From an uncultured Cloacibacillus sp. (GTDB taxonomy: Bacteria; Synergistota; Synergistia; Synergistales; Synergistaceae): a DNA stretch of 7,775 nt. A program made the translations under genes and the position numbers. The notes beneath the pieces were generated by a model. That model was not told where the DNA came from and searched no databases. It saw only the letters and a list, made by a program, of their open reading frames with translations. Location: the NCBI GenBank assembly GCA_934511335.1, contig CAKSWL010000088.1, positions 1-7,775 of the forward strand. The letters run 5' to 3'. Below, in pieces: positions 1-4,464 of this stretch. Within the stretch, counting starts at the first letter, position 1. Each line of letters begins with the position of its first letter.

Positions 1-430
1 CGGAGGTCGCCATGCTGAGCCGGACGTCGCTCTTGCTCATGGCTAAGATGCTGCCGAACATGTAGTTGCAGACATCGGTGTTGATGCCGTTTGAGAGCGA
101 GATCGCCGTCACACCCGCCGCGAGCGAGCTTACCGAGATAAGGCCGATCGCGGCGTCGCCCTTGATGCCGCCGTCGTCCGTCAGCCGCAGGAGCATTACC
201 GCCGCCGCCGTGACCACCGGGATCGAGAGCCCGAGCGGCGAGGCTCCCATCGCTACCGCCGCCGCGAGGGCTCCGAAGCCGACGTGCGAGAGTCCGTCGC
301 CGATCATCGAGTAGCGTTTAAGGACGAGGCTGACGCCCAAAAGCGCGGCGCAGAGGGAGACCATGAGCCCGACGGAGGCGGCGCGCACGAGGAATTTATA
401 GGAGAGCATCTCTGCGGCGAGGTCGATCAT
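1..430 (-). CDS. znuB: Zinc/metal ABC transporter permease, ZnuB-like (partial, C-terminus off the left edge)
   Basis: This is the membrane permease of an ABC-3 family metal importer, which would carry zinc released by the binding protein across the inner membrane. Only the first 143 residues lie in the window. The start ATG (428-430) shares an ATGA with the stop of the ATPase gene, so translation is probably coupled. Hydrophobic segments are visible at about residues 14-37, 49-82 and 92-113. Family signatures are SMIGDGLSHVGFGALA (41-56), where the family usually has an 'L-GDALSH' stretch, GDAAIG (91-96), and YMFGSILAMSKSD (123-135). Start and frame follow from the overlap and from unbroken family similarity. 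The family is clear. Zinc rather than manganese or iron as the substrate is inferred from the His-rich binding protein and Fur-type regulator in the same operon. Confidence 0.9.
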   Translation of the reverse strand, partial: MIDLAAEMLSYKFLVRAASVGLMVSLCAALLGVSLVLKRYSMIGDGLSHVGFGALAAAVAMGASPLGLSIPVVTAAAVMLLRLTDDGGIKGDAAIGLISVSSLAAGVTAISLSNGINTDVCNYMFGSILAMSKSDVRLSMATS

Positions 431-1119
431 TCGCGTTCCGCCCCCGTTTCGCGCGCGGCCCAGGAGCCGCTTCCGCCAAAGTACCGCTGTCCGCCGTCCA
501 GCTCCAGTATGTGGCTGGCGGCGGCCGAGGCGCGCACCAGGTCGTGAGTGACCATGACGACGGTAAGCCCTTCCTCTTCGCGGAGGCGCGTTAGCAGAGA
601 ATACATCTGCTCCGCCGCCTCCGCGTCAAGCCCCGTCGCCGGTTCGTCGAGCAGCAGCAGTCCGCCCTCCGCGCAGAGGGCGCGCGCCAGCAGCGTCCGC
701 TGCTGCTGGCCGCCGGATAGCTCGCGAAAGGCCCTTGTACGCAGCTCCCAGATTCCCATCTGCCGAAGGTTTTTTTCTGCCTCCCGCCTGTCCTGCCAGC
801 TGTAGAAGGGGCGCAGGCCGAGCCGGCTGAGCCGTCCCGAGAGGGCGATCTCGTAAACGGTGGCGGGGAAGTCGCCGTGCCTCTTTCGCTGTTGCGGCAG
901 GTAGCCGATATCGCGCCTTCGGAGGCCGTCGCCAAGGCTTACCGTCCCGGCCGACGGCTTTATCAGACCTAGGATCGTCTGTATCAGTGTGCTTTTTCCC
1001 GAGCCGTTTGCCCCGACCACGGCCAAAAACGCCCCCTTCGGCAGCGCGAAGCCGATGCCGGAGAGCGCCTCCCGGCCGCCGTAGGCGACGCTCAGCCCGC
1101 TGCATACAAGGGCCGCCAT
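427..1119 (-). CDS. znuC: Zinc/metal ABC transporter ATP-binding protein, ZnuC-like
   Basis: This 230-residue protein is the cytoplasmic ATPase that powers the importer formed with the neighbouring permease and binding protein. All nucleotide-binding motifs are intact: Walker A GANGSGKST (36-44), Q-loop within YLPQQ (73-77), signature LSGGQQQR (134-141), Walker B LLLLDEP (154-160), D-loop GLD (163-165) and switch His192 in VMVTHD. Its length is normal for ZnuC/MntB/ZurA-type ATPases (about 230-260). The start lies 1 bp after the binding-protein stop, with an AAGAGG-type ribosome binding site inside the end of that gene, and its stop overlaps the permease start. The family is certain. The zinc assignment rests on context, because the ATPase sequence alone does not separate zinc from manganese or iron transporters. 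Confidence 0.95.
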   Translation of the reverse strand: MAALVCSGLSVAYGGREALSGIGFALPKGAFLAVVGANGSGKSTLIQTILGLIKPSAGTVSLGDGLRRRDIGYLPQQRKRHGDFPATVYEIALSGRLSRLGLRPFYSWQDRREAEKNLRQMGIWELRTRAFRELSGGQQQRTLLARALCAEGGLLLLDEPATGLDAEAAEQMYSLLTRLREEEGLTVVMVTHDLVRASAAASHILELDGGQRYFGGSGSWAARETGAERE

Positions 1120-1120
1120 C

Positions 1121-2095
1121 TCAGTACAGCGCCTCTTTGAGGCCCTCCAGATTCTTTCTCATCAGGCTGATATAGGTGGCCCCCGCCTCAAAATCGGCGC
1201 GCGAAAGGTTGTGGCAGGAGTGCAGGAGCCGCTTGCGCGCCCCCGTCTCCTGACAGATCGCGTCGGCGGTCTTCTCGTTGGACATCTCGATATGGAAGAC
1301 GACGGGGATATTTTCTGTTTTCACCTTGTCGATGAGATAGGCGACGGTAGCCGCGTTGGCCTCGCTCTCCGCCGCGCATCCAGGGAAGGCCGCCGAGTAG
1401 GCGAGGCCGTATTCGTCCGCTAGATAACGAAAGGGGAAACGGTCGCCGAAGACGAGGCGGCGATGCCTGCCGCCGACGGCGCTGCGGAGATCGCCGTCGA
1501 GTTTTTCCAGCTCTTCGATATACATTTCGGCGTTCTTTTCATAGAAGGGACGATTTTTGCGGTCGACGAGGATGAGCCCGTCTCTGACTGCGGCTGCCAT
1601 CTTTGCGGCGTTTCGCGGCGAAGTCCAGATATGCTCGTCGTATTCGCCTTCATGCGCGTGATCCTCTCCCGCGTCCGCGTCGTGCCCCTCTTCCTCCTGC
1701 ATTCCCTCCACGTGCTCCTCCTCCACAGGAGAGACGCAGCCGATGAGCTTCAGCACCCGCGGCCGTTTTTCGCCGTCAAGGGAATCTATGATCTTCTCTG
1801 CCCACCGGTCGTTTTCTCCTCCGATGCAGACGAAGAGGTCGCAGTTCTGGATGTCGATGATGTCCTGCGGCGAGGGCGAATAGGAGTGGCTCTCCATGCC
1901 CGGCTTTAGGAGCATGGAAAGATTCACCCTGTCGCCGCCTATCGCGCGCGCAAAGTCGTACGGCGGGAATATCGTCGCTATCACCTTGGGGCGGCCGTCG
2001 GAGGGCGTCGCCTCCGTCCGCGCTCCCCAGGACGTGTATGTCAGGGCGGCTGCCAGCGCCACGATGGCCGCGCCCGCAAATAGATATTTTTTCAT
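1121..2095 (-). CDS. znuA: Periplasmic zinc-binding protein of the ABC importer, ZnuA-like
   Basis: This 324-residue cluster A-I substrate-binding protein captures metal and delivers it to the permease. Residues 1 to about 25 form a Sec signal peptide (MKKYLF, then an Ala/Leu core). No lipobox Cys is present, so a soluble periplasmic protein is likely. His70 in MESHSYSPSPQD and His155 in DEHIWTSP match the first two conserved metal ligands. Between them, residues 125-155 form the acidic His-rich loop typical of zinc binders, with His at 128, 138, 146 and 148. The usual third His is replaced: FGDRFPFRY (216-224) has Asp218 there, and LLHSCHNLS (290-298) adds two His near the C-terminus. The mature protein has six Cys (85, 90, 120, 240, 281, 294). 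A GGAGGT ribosome binding site sits about 12 nt before the ATG, inside a possible stem. It is encoded directly before the ATPase gene. The family is sure; zinc is likely. Confidence 0.93.
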   Translation of the reverse strand: MKKYLFAGAAIVALAAALTYTSWGARTEATPSDGRPKVIATIFPPYDFARAIGGDRVNLSMLLKPGMESHSYSPSPQDIIDIQNCDLFVCIGGENDRWAEKIIDSLDGEKRPRVLKLIGCVSPVEEEHVEGMQEEEGHDADAGEDHAHEGEYDEHIWTSPRNAAKMAAAVRDGLILVDRKNRPFYEKNAEMYIEELEKLDGDLRSAVGGRHRRLVFGDRFPFRYLADEYGLAYSAAFPGCAAESEANAATVAYLIDKVKTENIPVVFHIEMSNEKTADAICQETGARKRLLHSCHNLSRADFEAGATYISLMRKNLEGLKEALY

Positions 2096-2108
2096 GATTA
2101 TTTGCTTA

Positions 2109-2145
2109 CCTCCGTGATTTTATTAATTTCTGCGGGATACGGAGG
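2109..2145 (-). promoter_or_regulatory. Possible stem sequestering the znuA ribosome binding site
   Basis: In the 54-nt gap before znuA, read on the minus strand, CCTCCGT (2145-2139) is perfectly complementary to ACGGAGG (2115-2109) with a 23-nt loop. The second arm contains the only good Shine-Dalgarno sequence of znuA. The pairing is directly visible. That it tunes ZnuA translation, which must be high relative to the ATPase and permease, is inference; a 7-bp match involving a purine-rich site can also arise by chance. Confidence 0.35.
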
Positions 2146-2149
2146 GACT

Positions 2150-2443
2150 TTAATTGTTCATCTTTGTCTTCAGCAAGGCGGGCGTCCGGAGAGGAAAATG
2201 CTGCTGCGGCAGCAGAAAGAGGCGAAGATCGGCCGCGGACGCCGCCGGGAGATCGCGCGGCGGAATGGGCGCAAAGCCCTCTTCCTGCCATCTGCTCAGC
2301 GAGAGACACAGGTGACAGCTCCCATCGGCGCATGGATGGAGGGCGCGGTGCAGCGGCAGCTCCGCAAGGAGGGAGAGCGTCGTCAGAAGCAAAAGCAACG
2401 CCGCGAGGCGCAAAGCGTCCCGCCGCTCGCGGAAGATGGTCAT
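2150..2443 (-). CDS. Small membrane-anchored Cys/His-motif protein in the zinc operon (unknown function)
   Basis: I do not recognise this 97-residue protein as a named family. Residues 1-8 are charged (MTIFRERR), residues 9-29 form one Leu/Ala-rich transmembrane or uncleaved signal segment, and just after it comes HRALHPCADGSCHLC (32-46). That gives the pattern H-x3-H-x-C-x4-C-H-x-C, a plausible metal- or redox-active site on the outer face of the membrane. The rest (47-97) is Pro/Leu-rich. The chosen ATG (2441-2443) overlaps the regulator stop as ATGA, with GGAGGAGG just upstream. A longer frame open to 2593 only overlaps the regulator gene and is unlikely. It sits between the regulator and znuA, so a role in zinc capture, sensing or transfer is plausible but inferred. 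It loosely resembles small CxxC membrane proteins of the DUF2946 type found near metal genes. Confidence 0.72.
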   Translation of the reverse strand: MTIFRERRDALRLAALLLLLTTLSLLAELPLHRALHPCADGSCHLCLSLSRWQEEGFAPIPPRDLPAASAADLRLFLLPQQHFPLRTPALLKTKMNN

Positions 2444-2856
2444 ACCTCCTCCGCGCCGCCTTCGCAGCCGCAGCGCCCGTAGATGACCGTCTTTGACGGG
2501 TCCAGCTGGAAGGAATGATCTGCCAGCAGATGTCTTGAGAATTCCTCCGCCACTGAACAGTCTAGGTGGGTCAGGCCGCCGCAGTCGAGACATTTCAGGT
2601 GCAGATGCCGGCGGCAGCTATCGCCGCAAAGACGGTAGGAGGCGGATTCGCCCTTCTCGGAGATATATTTCAGCGCGCTGCCGTCCGCCGCCATCCTTTC
2701 GAGCTGACGGTAGACCGTCGTCCGTCCTATTGGGCGCCCCTCTTCGTGGAGGAGACGGCAGAGGTCGTCGACCGTGAAGCAGCGTGAGGGATTTTTCCTA
2801 AGAATCTCCGACACCGAGTCGTGGTGCTTTGTCCTGTATCTGCCGCGCGGGGCCAC
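2440..2856 (-). CDS. zur: Fur-family metalloregulator, probable zinc uptake repressor Zur
   Basis: This 138-residue protein is a Fur-family repressor that should bind operator DNA when loaded with metal. The N-terminal winged helix covers residues 12-75, with recognition helix GRTTVYRQLERM (44-55), matching the family T-V-Y-R-x-L signature. The C-terminal half holds HLHLKCLDCGG (84-94) with His84/His86 and the CxxC pair Cys89/Cys92, then His114, and a C-terminal CGC (129-131). CxxC plus CxC is the usual structural zinc site. The start is GTG (2854-2856), preceded by AGAGGTGA with 7 nt spacing; no ATG fits. It is the first gene of the zinc operon, so feedback repression of its own operon by zinc is the natural reading. 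Iron (Fur) or peroxide (PerR) sensing is not excluded by sequence alone. The Zur name is inferred from context. Confidence 0.9.
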   Translation of the reverse strand: MAPRGRYRTKHHDSVSEILRKNPSRCFTVDDLCRLLHEEGRPIGRTTVYRQLERMAADGSALKYISEKGESASYRLCGDSCRRHLHLKCLDCGGLTHLDCSVAEEFSRHLLADHSFQLDPSKTVIYGRCGCEGGAEEV

Positions 2857-2873
2857 GTCGTCTCACCTCTTAA

Positions 2874-2881
2874 ATTGCAAT
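2874..2881. promoter_or_regulatory. Candidate Zur operator, palindrome ATTGCAAT
   Basis: The perfect 8-bp palindrome ATTGCAAT lies between the regulator's promoter and its ribosome binding site, about 5-12 nt downstream of the predicted transcription start. This position suits a repressor that blocks initiation. A second TTGCAA (2982-2987) and the TTGCAC of the promoter share the half-site. It is not the classical Zur or Fur consensus, so the assignment is inference. Confidence 0.3.
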
Positions 2882-2892
2882 CTGTTTTCATA

Positions 2893-2921
2893 TTTATATC
2901 ACAGAGGGACAAATCGTGCAA
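2893..2921 (-). promoter_or_regulatory. Sigma70-type promoter of the zur-znu operon
   Basis: On the minus strand TTGCAC (2921-2916) is followed by exactly 17 bp and TATAAA (2898-2893), close to the TTGACA/TATAAT consensus. The start point should fall near 2886, leaving a leader of about 30 nt before the GTG of the regulator gene. It is the best promoter-like match in the divergent intergenic region. Confidence 0.65.
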
Positions 2922-2957
2922 GGCGGTATTGCCGGCGGCGGTGAAAATATTATCCGC

Positions 2958-2987
2958 GTTATAAAATTCCATATATTTCTGTTGCAA
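2958..2987 (-). promoter_or_regulatory. Possible second, upstream promoter for the zur-znu operon
   Basis: TTGCAA (2987-2982) with an 18-bp spacer and TATAAC (2963-2958) on the minus strand resembles a second sigma70 promoter about 65 bp upstream of the first. The surroundings are AT-rich, so chance matches are easy. Confidence 0.3.
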
Positions 2988-3019
2988 AGATACCCGGCGG
3001 GCCGGCAGGCAAAATACCG

Positions 3020-3048
3020 CTGAGACATTCACGCGCAAGTGGTATAAA
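3020..3048 (+). promoter_or_regulatory. Candidate extended -10 promoter for the glycosidase gene
   Basis: TGGTATAAA (3040-3048) fits the extended -10 form TGnTATAAT. The -35 region is poor (TGAGAC at 3021-3026 with 16 bp spacing). Transcription would start near 3055 and leave a leader of about 60 nt. That leader contains a small CCGCG/CGCGG inverted repeat (3061-3082) and an 8-codon open frame ending next to the gene start. Confidence 0.4.
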
Positions 3049-3117
3049 ATATATAGATGCCCGCGAAAAGATCGGAGCGCGGCACGATAAATGGAGAAAT
3101 GGAGACGTAACGGATAA

Positions 3118-4350
3118 ATGATAGAAGAGACGACACGCGAAAAAATTAAAAATTGGGGCGCGAAGAGCCTGGCAGCGCTTTTTGCCTTGCCGCTTTTGTT
3201 TTTTGCACCCGCGCCGGCCTTTGCGCTTACGGAGGCGGAGGTCAAGCCCGCGCTTTTCAAGGCGCTGGGGCACGGGGTCCCTCAGAAGTACCTTTCGTCC
3301 TTTGCCGGAGAGCTGACGCGCGCCGACGCGCTGCGCCTCTGTTTTGAGGCGATGGGCTGGGGCTTCGTCATCAAGGCGGTGGATCAGATCGGCATCCTTC
3401 CCGAATGGCCTGAGGTAGAGGGCGTCTCTTATATCGCCTCGACGATGGAACCGCTGCCGCCGGAGGCGGTGCGGGCCGACCTCGACGCTTCCGTGACCGA
3501 AGGAGATGTCGCGCAGATCGCGGCGTGGCTCGGCGAGTGCCGGAGGGGGGCGCGCTGGAAGGCCTCCTTTGCCTGGGAGGGTACGGAGCTGATTATGGTC
3601 AAACACGGCGTCGGCAACCCGGCGGGCCCCGCGAACGGAGATCTGAAAAAGGGCGCGGGGGAGCCGTTGTTCGCCGCGGTGCTTGCAGTCGATATGAAAA
3701 ACATCCCCTGTCAGATCGCCACCGCGGTGATGGTGGGGGCGAACAAGGCGCCTCTTGCGACGATCGCGGGGGAGAATTACGGCGTCGTCGGCGGCATCAA
3801 CGGCGGCTATTTTGCGGGAGCGAAGCCGATCGGCGTGCTGCGCCGCCAAGGCTACACCGATAATGCGAAGTTCTGGCCGAACCGCTCGGCCTTCGGCTGG
3901 AACGAAAGCGGCGAGTATGTCTTTATCGACGGCAAGGAGACGGCCGGCATCGCTTCGGATCGCCGTTTCGATAAATTCACGGAGGTGCTCCAAGCGGGGC
4001 CGCTGCTCGTGAAAAACGGGACGCCGTCGGCGAATAGGGAAAATATCCAGCCCAACGTGCTCGATTTCCGCCACCCGCGCACCTTTGTCGGCACTGACGG
4101 CAGGCGGGTGCTCTGGGGCGTCGTCGACGGGCGCGACAACATGCACAGCGTGGGGATGACGATCGAGGAGCTGCGCCGCCTCTGCGGCTGGCTTTCGCTG
4201 AAGACGGCGCTCAACTTAGACGGCGGCGGCTCAAGCTCGCTCTGGTGGCGCGGGATGACCTTCACGCAGCCGAGCAATGCGAGCGACCTGGAACGTCCCA
4301 TCCCCTATGCTATACTTATGTTCGAGCCGGGAGCCGGCGTGCGCCGATAG
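3118..4350 (+). CDS. Exported phosphodiester glycosidase (NAGPA/DUF2233 family) with SLH-like N-terminal region
   Basis: This 410-residue exported protein belongs to the family of mammalian 'uncovering enzyme' N-acetylglucosamine-1-phosphodiester alpha-N-acetylglucosaminidase. Bacterial members are thought to act on cell-envelope glycan phosphodiesters. Residues 1-36 form a signal peptide with a likely cut after APAFA. Residues 37-140 contain LTRADALRLCFEAMGW (66-81) and weaker repeats resembling degenerate SLH cell-wall-anchoring helices. The catalytic domain spans about 185-405, with INGGYF (227-232), QAGPLLVKNG (292-301), RHPRTFVG (318-325), DGRD (337-340) and LNLDGGGSSSLWWRG (366-380), the hallmark block. 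The start ATG directly follows an in-frame TAA. The ribosome binding site is weak (GGAGA 12 nt upstream), so expression may be low. It is divergent from the zinc operon and 114 bp before rlmN. The substrate cannot be told from sequence. Confidence 0.88.
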   Translation: MIEETTREKIKNWGAKSLAALFALPLLFFAPAPAFALTEAEVKPALFKALGHGVPQKYLSSFAGELTRADALRLCFEAMGWGFVIKAVDQIGILPEWPEVEGVSYIASTMEPLPPEAVRADLDASVTEGDVAQIAAWLGECRRGARWKASFAWEGTELIMVKHGVGNPAGPANGDLKKGAGEPLFAAVLAVDMKNIPCQIATAVMVGANKAPLATIAGENYGVVGGINGGYFAGAKPIGVLRRQGYTDNAKFWPNRSAFGWNESGEYVFIDGKETAGIASDRRFDKFTEVLQAGPLLVKNGTPSANRENIQPNVLDFRHPRTFVGTDGRRVLWGVVDGRDNMHSVGMTIEELRRLCGWLSLKTALNLDGGGSSSLWWRGMTFTQPSNASDLERPIPYAILMFEPGAGVRR

Positions 4351-4464
4351 GATTTTTACGCAAAGAACGCTTTGCCCGTTGCTAATATTCCCCAGAGGCT
4401 GTTAAACTATTGAATAAAATCAAAAGGTCAGAGTGAATCCGATGAAAAAACGAGGGTAATAGAG

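Noticed and set aside
2444..2593. Upstream extension of the small zinc-operon protein by 50 residues
   Set aside because: The extra part is only an out-of-frame reading of the regulator gene; the ATG at 2441-2443 has a good ribosome binding site and makes an ATGA overlap like that of znuC/znuB.
2994..3005. CCGGC-GG-GCCGG inverted repeat in the divergent region
   Set aside because: The 2-nt spacer makes an RNA hairpin awkward, there is no T-run on either side, and such GC palindromes are expected in this composition.
2727..3260. A 177-codon minus-strand frame spanning the divergent promoter region
   Set aside because: It overlaps the regulator gene, the promoters and the glycosidase signal peptide and lacks a convincing start or family signal; the regulator in another frame is unambiguous.
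2959..4146. A 395-codon open frame on the minus strand across the glycosidase gene and intergenic region
   Set aside because: It is antisense to a gene with clear NAGPA-family motifs; its protein is Arg/His/Pro/Ala-rich without recognisable motifs, as expected for a shadow frame in GC-rich DNA.
4360..4375. GCAAAG-AACG-CTTTGC hairpin after the glycosidase gene
   Set aside because: The stem is 6 bp and no T-run follows on the plus strand, nor on the minus strand, so I do not call it an intrinsic terminator.
4379..4408. TTGCTA ... TAAACT as an rlmN promoter
   Set aside because: The -35 and -10 matches are poor; a promoter probably lies in the 114-bp gap, but I cannot place it with confidence.
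4442..4459. Five-codon open frame MKKRG before rlmN
   Set aside because: Very short, not in frame with rlmN, no ribosome binding site of its own; probably chance around the rlmN ribosome binding site.
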